Assembly: GCF_905475395.1 (NCBI RefSeq)
Contig: NC_058342.1
Location: forward strand, 15,472,640 to 15,536,639
Length of the DNA: 64,000 nucleotides
Reading direction: 5' to 3'
Origin: Chrysoperla carnea
Lineage: Eukaryota; Arthropoda; Insecta; Neuroptera; Chrysopidae
Under the pieces are notes generated by a model that was not told the DNA's origin, made no database searches, and saw nothing but the letters and a program-made list of their open reading frames with translations. Made by a program: the position numbers and the translations under genes. Shown piece after piece: positions 21,906-35,300 of the stretch (position 1 is its first letter; the number at the start of each line of letters is the position of its first letter).

Positions 21906-22786
21906 AGGTAAAAGAAACCCAAACCGAAGATCTTCAGAATTCAAGTCCAAAGACTTATTTATGTATCATTTTACCTGACAGATATTAAAATTATCTGACG
22001 TTTCCAGGTTTTCCCGGTTAACCCTGTATTTAGCCGTTAATGCTCGTACAATCCTGTACCAACGAGATCATAAGTAAAACCTTTATTTAATCAACATTTT
22101 ACATAAAAATCCAGACCTTCAGAACCAGAATTTCAGCCACAAACAATTTTTTAGTTTTTTTTTTTTTGTTTTTGAGTAAAAAAATTCTAGAAAAATTTCA
22201 GTCTTGGTTAAAATCAAAACTGATAAGACAGAAAAATAAAAAAATTTTTATTCATGTATGTTCGTGTGTGTATGTGTACATGTGTGTGTGAACGTGTGTA
22301 TAATGTGTGTGCGCGCGCAAATAATCTTAGAAAATATATATAAATTTAATGTAATTAATATATTTTTAGTTCGTTTTTCTCGTTTTTATTTTTTACTTTT
22401 TTGTGCAATTTTTTTTACTAAGAACGACTCAATAAATTTGTTTTTATTTTGTTCGCTAAAAATTTGTTTTTTTTTTTTTTTTTTAAATAAAATATTGCAG
22501 TGAGATTAATATATTGTCTGAATAGTTTTTTTTTTTTTAAATTTTCTTTTTTTGTTCTAAAAATGTATATAGATAATATAGGCCTAGGACCGGTCGAAGT
22601 ATTTTACAACCATTTAAGAACGGTTGGAAATTTGATTGGAATTGGTTGACCGTCCCTAACAACTTTTTCCCTAAATTTTCTTAATCGGAAAACTTCGTGG
22701 CAAGCTTAAATAAGAATATTCGAATAAGATAATATTGGAAAGAAAAAGTAAAAATCATTTCGCCCGAGGCTCGAAATAATCCAAGC
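21906..22786. other. AT-rich with a TG microsatellite
   Basis: A (TG)n-rich tract spans 22256-22318 and ends in GCGCGCGC. Several T-runs follow. No credible gene. Confidence 0.5.
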
Positions 22787-23030
22787 AAATTAGGTGAAAT
22801 TGATTGAAGTTTTGGGTGCAATGCCAATTATTAGCTTTTTACCTGAGAGTGATTTATTTCTAAAATGCATAGGTTTTGAGAAAATTGTGAAATGGAATGA
22901 ATTCGTTGATTCTTCCGAAATTACCCTATTTTTTCAGCGCATATGAAAATTTTAATTCTACAGGTAAAAAGCTAAAATTGGTATTGCTACAAAGCTTCAG
23001 TAAATCATATGAAATTTCATCTAATTTGAT
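22787..23030. repeat. Foldback repeat, about 240 bp
   Basis: Left AATTAGGTGAAATTGATTGA ... TTAGCTTTTTACCTG pairs with right CAGGTAAAAAGCTAA ... GAAATTTCATCTAATTT. The arms are about 60-70 bp with mismatches. Non-coding. Confidence 0.7.
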
Positions 23031-23067
23031 AGGAGTAAAAAGAGTTTCACGTCTCTCTTACAGGGTT

Positions 23068-23419
23068 CCCTGATCAAAAAGTCTGATTAATGAATCGAAA
23101 ATTTTCAATTCAACCAATCGGAATGAATAGGATTCAATTGGAAAAAAATTTCAATTCATTCCGATTCATTCTCATTGAAACCAATTAAAATTTTGAATCG
23201 AAATTTAATTGAAATGAATCGGATTTAATTGGGAATAAAATTTCTAATTCCTTCCAATTGAATTGCGATTCAATCCAATAGAACTATTCGGAAATTTCCA
23301 ATTGGTCCAATACATGAATGGGAAGGTTCGAATTGGAAATTTCATATTGGATTCTATTTGATTGAATCGGAATTCAATCAGAATGAATTGGAAATTTGAA
23401 TCGGACTTTTTTATCAGGG
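23068..23419. mobile_element. MITE of the CCCTGATAAA family, copy 2 (352 bp)
   Basis: Aligns along its whole length with 18839-19176, in the same orientation. It ends with GACTTTTTTATCAGGG. Confidence 0.8.
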
Positions 23420-25486
23420 TTTACACCTCTCTTCTAGATTTTTAGATCGGAAGATCTATACGATTGATTAACACCTGCTTTACAAGAGATTATTCGATTG
23501 CCAAACCGTTCGAATATCAAATATTTCGTCATTTTCGTTTACTGGAATGTTCTTGCTTTTCACATGTGAAAATACCTGACATTTTAGTACAAAAAAATGA
23601 CCGCACATTTAAAAATAACATCGAAAATAAAACACCTTTCAATATCGTCCTTAATGTTCATCAATTTTAAAACCTTGGCATGCAATAAAAAATTTTCCAA
23701 GGCTCCTGAAAAAGAATTCCCCGACTATGTAAATTTTTTTTGGAATAAAAAGTTGTTAAATACGACAGCCTCTAAAATTTCCAGTTGTTCTAAAAAGACG
23801 GCCGGACTAAAATGCTACGGCTGGACTTAGATAGACCTATAATGAATTTTTTATTTTTTTTATAAAAAACGAAGATACATCAATTACAGAAGAAAATTGA
23901 AACAATTTCCCAAATAAAATGTATAAGACATTTTTTAATTAGTTTGAATATATAAAAATTTTTATTTACAATTTTTTTTAAATAAAATTACATTTTCTTA
24001 TTCAGCCATTATGTGGTTTCGTTGTAACTTAAAAACAATCGAATACAGGGTTCTAAAGTAAATAAAAACAGCAAATATTATAATGGATGTTCTCAAAACG
24101 ATCCAACTATTTTGAAAGTGAAACAGATGCAAATAAACCGAGGTAGAAAAATGAGAAATCGCGTTTACCGACTGTTCAGATTTGATTAAGGATTGAGAAA
24201 CATTGGAGTAACGTTAGCGATATCCCTCTTACGTTTATCCCCCGTTTCGATAGCGTTAGTTAATAGATAAATCATTTCGAAACATCTTTTATTGATTTCA
24301 GAGTGCCCACAAGAAAGAGTGTTCAATAGAATTTGAATTCCCCGACATTTTCAGGTTTTCCAGTAATGTGAATTTTCAGGTTTTTTGGCCAATATTTACC
24401 CTGTAAAGTCAAATCTGTGTGAGAGACGTCTGGATAAGTGAAATAACTAACACTGATTTTTTCTAAAATCTCTATAAGTGAGAAAAATCATTCCTGTACC
24501 TGTGTAGGCAACAAACTGGGTTTTGATGAAAAACCTTCGTAAGCGAAAAAGAAATTGTAGTCCCTTCAATTTTCGCTTATCCAGATATGACTGATCATTC
24601 CAAAAACAATTTAAATTTCTTAGCATCTCTATTTAAGCATATCGATAAAATTTTAAAAATCAGATATCGATAAAATCATAAAAAGATAAATGATTTAGAA
24701 AAACAAAATTGTCTAACGAAATTAAAACTAAAAAAAAAAACATGGAAATATATTTTATTGTTGAACAATAATATAATTCCCGTTCAATTATATTCCCTGA
24801 TAATATGCGATTTTCCTTGAATTTTCTAAATTCTGATACAACCCTGTATGTGGTCATTTCTGCCATCCGAACAGTTAATAAAAATTATCGAATATTTTCC
24901 GTATCATTTCGTACCCTTATTATCTCAAGTTATTTTCAATGAAAAATTTCTAAAAGTTATGTAAAAATTTTCCAAAGTGTTTTTACCAAGAATTCTATTA
25001 CATATTACAGAAGTTTCACTGTATTTTAAATTATTCAAAAAAAGGATCGATTGAAAATAAAGTCTTATCCCAATTTTTAATATTTTAAGGTGGTTGAATT
25101 TTTTTTCAGGTATGGAATTTGAACGCTAAGATGTCAGCGCCATGATTAAAAAAATGTAAACCACACTTGTTAGACTCAGCTGATTTTTGAATGAAAAGAC
25201 AAAAGATACTACTTCATTTTACATTTAATGCCATATTTTTCCCCTTAGTCTTTTATAATTGCGATAGTTTTCCTACTTTTTTACATAAACTTTGCAGTTC
25301 TTATTTAAATTTTGTAAAAATTTTATGTACCTAAGTCCCGATTTAACTTTTTTAGAAGAATTGTATATTTTCGATCACACTACGACATAGTGACCCAAAT
25401 TAAAATAAAAACAATTATTTTAATGTTTAATATAATTCATTAATAAAATTTTTCTTGTCAAAAATGGTTACATCAACTTATCTTAT
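23420..25486. other. Gene-free AT-rich stretch
   Basis: No protein-like ORF that I can name. A short stretch at about 24403-24592 (CTGTAAAGTCAAATCTG to CAGATATGACTG) may be a decayed pogo-like MITE. Confidence 0.4.
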
Positions 25487-25945
25487 ACATGGTGTCTCGT
25501 AACTCGATAGTCATAGCTTGAGTGTATTCTCTGAACAATTTTAAGTCGAAAGTGCCTTTTGGACTTTTGTCTAAAACCCAATAGTTTGGGAGTTATGGGC
25601 ATTACTAAATTTAACGAATAGAGTAAATGCATTGTTGAGTAAAGTAGTTGAATGTTTTATTAATTTCATACAAAAGCTATAGCTGATGTAATTCTGCCCA
25701 TTTTCGTTTTTTATTCAACTTTCTATCATCAAAATTAGCTGAGATTGCCACGTTTTACGATAAGTACTAATATCTACAATAATACTATATTAACATTAAA
25801 AAACTACTTATCGTAAAAAGTGGGCCCAAAACTCCCTAACTATTGGCTTTTTGACAAAAGTCCAAAAGGCACTTTCGATTTAAAATTGTTCAGAGAATAC
25901 ACTCTTAATTAAGCTATGAACATCGAGTCACGGGACACCCTGTAT
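25487..25945. mobile_element. Foldback MITE with GGTGTC/GACACC ends
   Basis: The ends read ACATGGTGTCTCGTAACTCG and CGAGTCACGGGACACCCTGT. Inner arms pair over about 45 bp around AAGTGCCTTTTGGACTTTTG with its inverse at about 25855-25885. It belongs with the other elements in this window whose ends read CAGGGTG. Non-coding. Confidence 0.7.
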
Positions 25946-27183
25946 ATGCATGTATGGTATGCAATATATAATATTGTAATTCCGTTAAATATTATATATC
26001 AATGTGAATCTTACACCTATAGTTTTTTTTTCTATCGCTAGATAGAGCCTTTTAATTATTTCTTCCAGTAGATGCGACACGCGACAAATACGATCCGAAA
26101 AAGGCCCCAATTTTTTTTTTACATATTCAAACTAGAAAAATTCCAAGAAATAAGGATTGGAAATAACACTTAATAAAAAAAAAAAGAATTTGATTATTAC
26201 ATTTGAGGGACCCTATCTATGGTCCATATTATGTTTTGATGACCAGAATGTTAATAGTGAGGCCATTTTTTTTTTGTTTCTTATAATACAATATTAATTA
26301 GAAGGTAAGAAGGTGTTCTCTCCCCACCCACTATCACTGTACAGTCAAAATCGATTATGACGACATCGCTTATAATGACGAATCGCGTATTATGACAAAG
26401 TTCAAACTGAATCCAAATATGAAAATGCGACCGTCTATAACAACATCGGATAAAACGACATATCTCTTATAGCGACCAACATTCACTATTTTGGACTTCA
26501 GTTGTGTTCACTTTATTTTATATCTTATAAGAGTTTCATTTAAAATGATAGAACTTGAAACTTAACTTGTGTACGAGATGTCATGATGATTTTTATTTGA
26601 ATGTATTTTATGACAATTTTTGTGAATTAAAATATTAGCCAAATGTAGCTCGCAAATTCGCTGAGCGGCGTATGGTTCACGGATTATCGCGAGTAACTAT
26701 TACGATCAAAAAGTTCAAACAATCTTTCTTTTCAACATATACACAATATCGCTGATAATAATGTCGTTTAGCGATATTCGTATATTTTGATAGTCCAAAA
26801 ATGAACCCATTGGATTCCCGGTAGTTGTTAAAGGTATTAAATCTTTTATTAGAGTATATGTTTCCTTTAACATTTGTTTTTCAGGAATACCATCCAAATT
26901 ATCCGGTTTGTTTGAGCAAGTACGGTGAATGTTCATTTTGTTTTAGTTCAAAGTGCCTTGATCACAATAAACACAGTTTTGGGACCTCTTGTGGGGCAAA
27001 ATTATGAATTATTTCATTTTAAAATTGTGATTCTTAACAGAGTACCTTATGGAAGAACTCACAATAATGTTAATTGTATAAAAATTAATCGGTGATTGAG
27101 TTTCTGTTTGTGCAAAAAAACATTAAGAATTTAATCGCAAAATATTAAAATGTTATGACGTAATTTTGATAAGTGAATATATA

Positions 27184-28040
27184 CAGTAAATACTTGTTAA
27201 GTGAGACATGAAGGGAGCTGCAAATTTAGCTCACTTATAGAGGTATTCTACTTACCCTTGTGTCTCGGATATGCAAATATAAATATCTGTCTCATTTACA
27301 GAGGTCAGAATACAGATTATTCCAGTTATAGAGATGATATTATTAAATAAAATAACGTACATACAGAAACTATAAATATCGCGCCTTCGCACGAAATCTT
27401 GTACTTTTTCTTCAATCATCAATCCACTTACCGGGACGTTTTTGTTACGAAGTAGCTTGGCCCATGTAAACACTGTTCAACCTCGGAATATTCTGACAAG
27501 CGTACACGTTTTAGTTTTTCTTGTCCTTCAGAACATTGTGATTGAATTTTACCTTTATTCTGAATTATTCCACAAAGCGTAGATTTTGGCACATTAAATT
27601 CGAAACAGATTTCATCGCGTGTTTTTCCACTTTCATAAACATATATTAACTTCAGTTTTTCACGTACTGGATAACGATTTGATCCTTCGTTTCGGTATTT
27701 TTCAAATAAATATCCGTATGATAGTAAAGCAAAACTAAAACTTGAGGCTCAAAATCAGTTAAGTGCGGAATTTGCGGTTAGAATAATATTAAGTAAGTAT
27801 AAACAAACAAACAAAACGATGTTATCGTCATTAGAGAGGTTAATGTATTAAAATTCACTCGCTATTTCAGTTATAGAAATAACCATGACGATAAAATCGA
27901 AAGAACGAATCCCAGATATAGAGGTTTGCTTCGTCCCACTAACAGAGATAAATCAGTGCACAAAGTGTAGAGACCTCAGCATGAGTTTCAGTTATAGAGG
28001 TTTCTCAGTTATCCAGGTCCCATTTAACCAAGTACAGCTG
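27184..28040. mobile_element. Inner pogo/Tigger-like element, 857 bp, TA target site
   Basis: The ends are CAGTAAATACTTGTTAAGTG and, inverted, CAGCTGTACTTGGTTAAATG, flanked by TA on both sides. It carries the CENP-B-type DNA-binding relic on the minus strand (27250-27710) but not the catalytic domain, so it is a deletion derivative nested in the outer pogo-like element. Confidence 0.7.
27250..27710 (-). pseudogene. Tigger/CENP-B-type transposase N-terminal relic
   Basis: On the minus strand the first part reads YPVREKLKLIYVYESGKTRD, then FNVPKSTLCGIIQNKGKI, the first helix-turn-helix of CENP-B/Tigger proteins. After a one-base shift near 27476 it reads FTWAKLLRNKNVPVSGLMIE EKVQDFVRR, the second (Tc5-type) helix-turn-helix. 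The DDE catalytic region is absent, as expected for an internal deletion. Confidence 0.75.
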
Positions 28041-28072
28041 TATAAGAAAGGTTCCATTAAGCTCAACAATTT

Positions 28073-28470
28073 TGCGCCAAGGTATACTAAGTTTAGTCCC
28101 AAGTTTGTAATGCTTAAAAATATTGGTGTTATGAACAAAATTTTGGTATAGATGTTAATAAAATGGCATTTTTAGTTGTCCATCTGTGATCACGATAACT
28201 CAAAAACGAAAAAGGATATCAACCTGAAATTTTGATAGCGTGCTCAGGACGTATACATTTGGGTGCGTAGGATCCATCTTATAAACCGTTAGAGATAGAA
28301 CGAAAGTTTAAATATAAAAAATGTTCCTTATAAAAAAATAAACAAACTTTTGTTTGAATCATTTTTTCGTAAACGTCACTTGTTTACCCGTGAGATCGTA
28401 AATTAGGGCAAAACTTTGGTAACGATTTTCTCTAAAACTATAAAAGATAGAGAGTTGATCGACATATAAT
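28073..28470 (-). repeat. Repeat A, copy 3
   Basis: Reverse orientation, from AAGGTATACTAAG through AACCGTTAGAGATAG to the TTTACCCGTGAG and AAACTATAAAAGATAG landmarks. Some internal deletion. Confidence 0.75.
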
Positions 28471-29267
28471 GGTTTACTACTAGGATGTGTTGTGTCTATT
28501 ACCGAAGCTACAGCATATGCAAGAAAAAATACCCATAATAATAGCCCTTTCTTAAACACATTGCTTAATGTATACATATGTTTATACTCTCTCACACTCA
28601 TGAGATGCAGTATATATTACACAAATTACCGAAAAATACTCTTTCAAAAATGTAATGATCTCATACAAAAATTGCCTAATTTAAGTTTAAATTTTTATCA
28701 TTTTAAATGAAAAATCTTTAAAAAACAATGAAGTCTTAACAACAGGATGACAAACTGAGGTATAGCATCATAACGTCTTGTTTGGGGGGCGAAAAATGGG
28801 TTGACAGTTTTGTAAGGAACATATTATACGAATTTTTATTTACAACATCAATGAGAAATAGTTATCAGTAATTATGTTCTTAGGGGCTCATTTGGTGTAT
28901 CCTTCTTTAAAATTATCCTTTTCCGAGGAAAAATGAAAATCCAATCGTCAAAAGATCACGCATTTTTCTTCGAAGAAGGATATTTTTTTTTATACAGTCG
29001 TCAAATTAGCTCCTAACGACATTTATTTTTAGAAGATAATTTATTTCAGACGGATAAAATATACATATCGCCAACAAAGATTACCACAATGTCGTTATAG
29101 TCGATTTTGACTGTACTTTCTGTTTTAAATATTCCTCCCATTATTTTTTGTTTGATCAAAAATTATAATAGGTACAATGATACATCATTGACTAGCCATG
29201 GTAAAATTTGTTTTAGTGTAATTATTAGTGTTTAGTTACTTTTTTTTCTTGTGTTTTTTTTTTTGTA

Positions 29268-29273
29268 TTTATT
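29268..29273 (-). terminator. Candidate poly(A) signal of the arrestin gene
   Basis: AATAAA on the minus strand, 42 nt past the arrestin stop codon, followed by A-rich minus-strand sequence. A short 3' UTR is plausible, but other AT-rich signals nearby cannot be excluded. Confidence 0.45.
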
Positions 29274-29314
29274 TTTTTTAATAAGATAAATTGGTCTCAT
29301 TTGCTAACCTATTC

Positions 29315-29399
29315 TTAAGCATCTGTTTCACCACCTTTTAGTCGTAATCGTGCAAAATCTTCAAATATAATATCATCGTCGTAGCCTCCATCAACGTCC
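29315..29399 (-). CDS. krz: Arrestin coding exon 7 (AP2-binding tail)
   Basis: Encodes [27 protein letters not shown] (393-419) and TAA. It contains the AP2 beta-adaptin binding motif. Acceptor TTTCTAG. Confidence 0.97.
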
Positions 29400-32300
29400 C
29401 TAGAAACAACAAAAAAGATTATTTAATAAGTGTTGATTATTTATAATCAATTTAATAAATGTTGATTATTTATAATCAATTAGACCTGTCACTTTAGCAT
29501 TTCAAATGAAATTTTTCTTCACTTCGACTTACTGGGCCTAAATCTACTTCTATTTATCGACTCGACACTTCGACTTATCGGGCCATTTTTTAAATGTTCG
29601 GAAAGGTGCATAGATCAAAATCTACAACTAATTTGGTGCCGCTAGTAAATTTGGCCATTGCTATTGGTCAAATAGACCAATTACTGAAATTCATTTCTAA
29701 ACTGATTTTTAAAAATTTTAAAACTTTGAAAATATTACGATTCCGAAGTCAGAATTTCGGAATAGTGCCTCCTCCTGGAGTAAATCGGGTAATATTCTGA
29801 AATATTTAATAAAATAGGCCAAAAAAGTATACTTAGGGGATTTTTGAGGTCGCTGATCACAATTCCGAAGTCAGAATTCCGATATACCCCTACCCCCTCT
29901 GACATAATTCATAATTTTCGAATATTTATAGAATGTTGCTGAATTATTCCAGGGGGAGAGAGTATATCGAAGTTCTGACCTCAGAATCGTGATCAGCGGC
30001 CCCAAAATCTCTGAAATGGCCCATTTGTCGAATATTTACATTACGTTTCTGTATTGGACCAGCAAAAGGGGGTATTGCATCGGAATTCTGACTACGAAAT
30101 CGTGATCAGTAACCCCGAAAATTCCCGGGTATACTTGTCTGACTCATTTTGTTAGGTTTTAAAATTTTAAAAAATCACCTTAGATATGGGTTCCAATAAT
30201 TGACCTATTTAGCCAATATCAATGGCCAAACTTTCTAGCGATACCAACCTAAATGTAGATTTTTGATCTGTGCACCTTTCAGAACATTTTTTAAAAAATT
30301 GGCCCAATAGGTTGAGGTACAATAAAACTCATTTTACACTTTTTCCGTCCAAAAATTACTACTCTACAATGTTCAAAAATAAAATTAATTGTTTAGTTAT
30401 TATTTTACATAAATATTGTGTTAAGAAAATATCTTGTAAAATCATGATAATTTTGACCATTTTTCAGTTTTTGTCGATTTTGACCCGTAAGGACTTTTCG
30501 TTAAAGATTGTATACTGTCTCAGGAAATTTTGAAGTAACCCCCTCTCTCAATAATAGGTTGGCTGATAAGTCCCCGGTCTGACACATAGATGGCGTCGCT
30601 AGTATTAAATGCATATTATTTTTATATAGTACCAACCTTCAAATGATTCGTGTCAAAATTTGACGTCTGTAAGTCAATTAGTTTGTGAGATAGAGCGTCT
30701 TTTGTGAAGCAACTTTTGTTATTGTGAAAAAAATGGAAAAAAAGGAATTTCGTGTTTTGATAAAATACTGTTTTCTGAAGGGAAAAAATACAGTGGAAGC
30801 AAAAACTTGGCTTGATAATGAGTTTCCGGACTCTGTATTTTTTCCCTTCAGAAAACAGTATTTTATCAAAACACGAAATTCCATTTTTTCCATTTTTTTC
30901 ACAATAACAAAAGTTGCTTCACAAAAGACGCTCTATCTCACAAACTAATTGACTTACAGACGTCAAATTTTGACACGAATCATTTGAAGGTTGGTACTAT
31001 ATAAAAATAATATGCATTTAATACTAGCGACGCCATCTATGTGTCAGACCGGGGACTTATCAGCCAACCTGTTATATTAGCCATATTAAATTAAAATTAT
31101 ACATATTCGCACCATGCGTGAGTTTTATTGGAGGCGTTTCCATGATAACGATACACTACTTTAATTATAGAATTGTATGGATTGCATTTATGACTTACAT
31201 TGAAAATTTAATATTACTGTCTCACAAATTTAAATAAATAATTATGATAATTCACATTTTAAAAATAATATTTGTGCAATTTGATTTCTTATTTTCACAA
31301 TTTTTTATGCATTAAGTTTAATTAATTAGTTTTTTCAATAATTTTAATTTGACATTTTCTATAACATTAACATGTAAAGAACTGCAAATTAGTCATAACA
31401 GCCTCCTTTATCGCTAAAATTTTTCACTGGAAGCATCATCGATTTTATTGTCCTTACCATGACTACGCACACAACGAATATAAGCTCTGTGACCCTTGCT
31501 TTTATTATAAACTACGATTTGATCAGTATATGGAGGTAAAAATATGTTATTCTAACTTTTAAAAATACTATTTTTAAATTTAAGGTAGTACCTACACGAA
31601 AGTGATATTCCAAGAATTTCTCAAAACTCAGAATATAAAATATTTAATTCATAATACACTTGCTGTTAAAATTAGAAGATGATTTACCATGCCATTCATG
31701 AGATATTAGCAATTAAAAGTGACGCAATTTGTACGTGTACATGGGAGAAGTGTATAAAAATACACAAATTTACAAATATTATATTTATTTACCAATGAAT
31801 GACGTCCACCATCTCTATGAAAAACTAATATAATGTAGAATACTATATTTAGAAAATATATAAATAAAAATAAAAATTATTTACCATATAGTTTCGATAA
31901 AAAACTTAAATAAATAACTCGTTTTAGCGATAATTTTTGTGGAAAGCATATAAAAACTAATGTTAAATGTATATATCAAAGTATGTGTGTGTATACGAAT
32001 AGAAGATATAATTGTGTGTAACTACAGTCTGTTGAAAATAATATATTGTATATGTATAATAGTCATAGCACAGTTAACGCACTGAATGATAGTATTAGTC
32101 CAAAACTTTTTGACTGGACGGTCGCGGAGGAACTACCTTAATCTTACTTTCTTATCAAAATCAAAGCTTATCAGAAAGACAATGACTTTTCAACAATGAT
32201 TATTAAAAATTTGAATAATGGATTTAAATAAATATTTTACATAATCTAATCAATGTTATGAAATTAATTTAAAAGTGTGCATGGACTATCCAGATAAAAT

Positions 32301-35300
32301 TTAAATAAAAAAAACACACGAGCATCAGAACTCCATCACAAAAGCTATACTTGCCCCTCAATTAATGTTTCTTATTGTTAGATGCTTTTAGTACAGGAGG
32401 AAAAATAGCATATTTTGGCAGCAAATTATGTATCACAATGAAACTTTGTTTATTAACTTTATCTTGGCACTAGAAATGAAAATCTACCGAGTCCTATCAA
32501 AATTTAGGTGCAGTACCCCCTCCCAGGAGACACGAGCAGAGAGAAAATTTTAAAAAATTAAAAAAAAAACTACCCATCAAATTACAAAAAAATTCAAATA
32601 AAAAAAGTTCGAGCTGATTTAATTTTTTCGTAGACACAACTATTTACCCGTGAAGGGGAAATTTGGGGAAAAAATTTGGTGGTCATTTTCCCCAAAACTG
32701 TAAAAGATAGGGTTGAAAATTTTCAGGTAACTTCAACTAGTGGTCTTGAAAGTCTAATAAATATATTTGAAACGCCCTCACGGGTAAATAGTGATGTTTA
32801 CGAAAAAATATTTCAAACAAAAGTTAATTATTTTTTTATAATAAACAACTTTTACATTTAAACTTTTGTTCCATCTCTAACGGTTTACAAGATGGATAGA
32901 TACTTTTTTATTTGATTGAATGAGCAAAAAAAATTTATTTTAAAATAAATATATCTGTCAATTTTGAAGCTAGCAAGTCGAAAATGTGCACAAATACTTC
33001 AGCTAGAATTTTTATTTGAACTTTTTTAAGTCTAATGTATAGTTTTTTTGTAATTTGTATAAAACTGATTAAAACCCCCAATTACCCAGCAAAAATGGGT
33101 ATTAGATACGCCCCTGAGAGGTCGACTTTTTTAAGTAGGTTTTTACAACCTAAAAAACAATTGTTTTAGATATTTAGTTTAATTATACTATTCACTTTCT
33201 AAGAAATGAAGAATTTGAAATTAAAGAACTAAAAAGAGGTCTTTATGGCTCCTTAATCCGTCTCTGAATTCTACATATAATCGATAAAAATATTTTACAC
33301 AATATAATCAATATTATGAAATCAGTTTAAAAGTTTTCAAAGTACCTACTCAGATAAAAATTGAAATAAAAAAGGGTGTGTATACTTACGTATCTAATTG
33401 TATTAAGTTATTATCAATTACAACATTATTTTCACCGGATTGCGAATTTGAATCTGCAGGCAGTGCTCGTGGTATTGGCATTATTGACTCTTCTTCAGGC
33501 TTTGGATGCATTAAAATGAATGGTAACTCTGCTGTCAAGTCCCTGTAAATTATAACAAAAAAATAATAATAATATTTTTAACAATAGATTAGAAAAGTCA
33601 ATTATACAAAAGGTCTTTTTTAACTTGACATATGCGTGAAACTTGAAAGAAAATTTGTTCGAGGAAAATACTTCAAACGAAAAATTTTAATTTCAAAGGC
33701 GCGCATCTTATGCGGTTATTGAATTCAATCAAAGTTTAGCGGTTCAACTAAAACCTCACTCTGTGAGTGCCTAGATTCGGCAGAAAATATACGAGAAAGC
33801 AATTTTTGGATAAAACCTTTCAGTTCGTTTTTTTCTCAACTGTACGGTTTGCGGAAAAATGTTTCGAAGAAAAAATGTTACCTTTTTAATAAAAAAATTT
33901 TTTTCTAATTTAAAGTGTTCACATATCTAGTAACAGATATGGAATGGAGTGAGCTTTTCATTGAGCCTGAAAACCTGGGTCAAGTTTAATGTCGCAGTGT
34001 TAACATAACTTTCATGTCGTGGCATGAATCACATACTATGGGATTTAGGGTCATATATTGTTGGGAATGTTATATAAAGATTTCAAGTTGACAAAATTCG
34101 TTAATAAGTGGTATTTACACTTATTTTTGATAGTTTAAAATATTGACACTAACATTGAAAATTCGTTATAAAGAGGTTGTTCGCAATGTAAAGGTATATT
34201 TTATATTGACTCCTATGGAAAATTCAAGGGGATTGCGAAAAATTTGTTAAATCGAGGAATTCGTTATATTGGAATACGTTATTTTAAGTTTTCACTGTAT
34301 AACGATAAAAAATCAACTTACCCTCCAAGAGCTCCAAGACATAATTTCACTTTAACTTTATACTGAACAATAATACCTAAATTTTCCCGTTGTGAAGGAT
34401 CGGTAACTCTGAAATTTAAAAAATAAAACTGAAATTACACTCAAATGAATCGAATAATCTACTAAAAATGACACAATTATTTTTTTCCGTTAAAAAAAGG
34501 AAATACAGTAGAACCTCGATATTTCAAACCCCGATAAATGGTAAATAATCTGGTAGTCTAAAATGGAACGACTCAAAACAGGTCAGCTTCCTGTTGTAAT
34601 TAGTACAAATTATTATAGTTAGTTGGTGGGGTTACAACCTTGCAACTCCCAGTTATCTGATAAATAGTAAGTTTAAGTATTTCCATCCGATAGTCTAAAT
34701 TGGAACTAGTCAAAATGGGTTAGCTTCCTGTTTTAATTAGTACAAATTATTATCGTCAATTGGCGAGGTTGCAAGTCCCAGTTATCAATAATGATTTATA
34801 AACTCTATAAATCATTATATTAAAGTCATCTGTTTCCTTATCTACAGAAATAATTTGAGCATTAAATCTCGTTAAATAATAGTTTGAGCCTTTGAGATTC
34901 ACATTTTGAGTAATTATAAATTCAAATTTTTTAACATTTCCCTTAATCTTTAGAGACAGTACTAAGCATATAGAAAGCCTAATTTGGGAACAGTAGTACA
35001 ATCTAGCAACCCTGGTCACATAAGCGTCGAAAATAACATACTTTTTCAGTTTGAGTCACAGCTTTATAAATAACGTTATTATAACAAACGTCCGTTGAGA
35101 ATAAATGCGTTTAAATTGACGCTCGTGAGTCGTGGCTCAAATAGTATACGATAAAATCTCACTAATCCAGTTCTTCAGTCGAGAACACATACGTATATAA
35201 GGACGTGAAACCTCCTATGCCAAGCTATAAACGCCCGTGACTGAATTTAGGTGCCTATCAGGGCGGGATCTAGTCATCGGTTGTTATGTACTTTGTACTG

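Larger units (their letters stand above)
26342..29113. mobile_element. Outer pogo-like element, TA target site, 2.77 kb
   Basis: The ends are CAGTCAAAATCGATTATGAC and the inverse of CAGTCAAAATCGACTATAAC (24 of the first 26 positions match). Both ends are flanked by TA, as for the Tc1/mariner/pogo superfamily. Subterminal motifs such as ATAACGACAT recur. It contains a second TA-flanked element (27184-28040) and a repeat A copy (28073-28470). I see no transposase belonging clearly to the outer element. Confidence 0.7.

Noticed and set aside
30678..30948. Two overlapping 74-aa ORFs on opposite strands with nearly the same protein
   Set aside because: This follows automatically from the mariner palindrome; neither is a full transposase.
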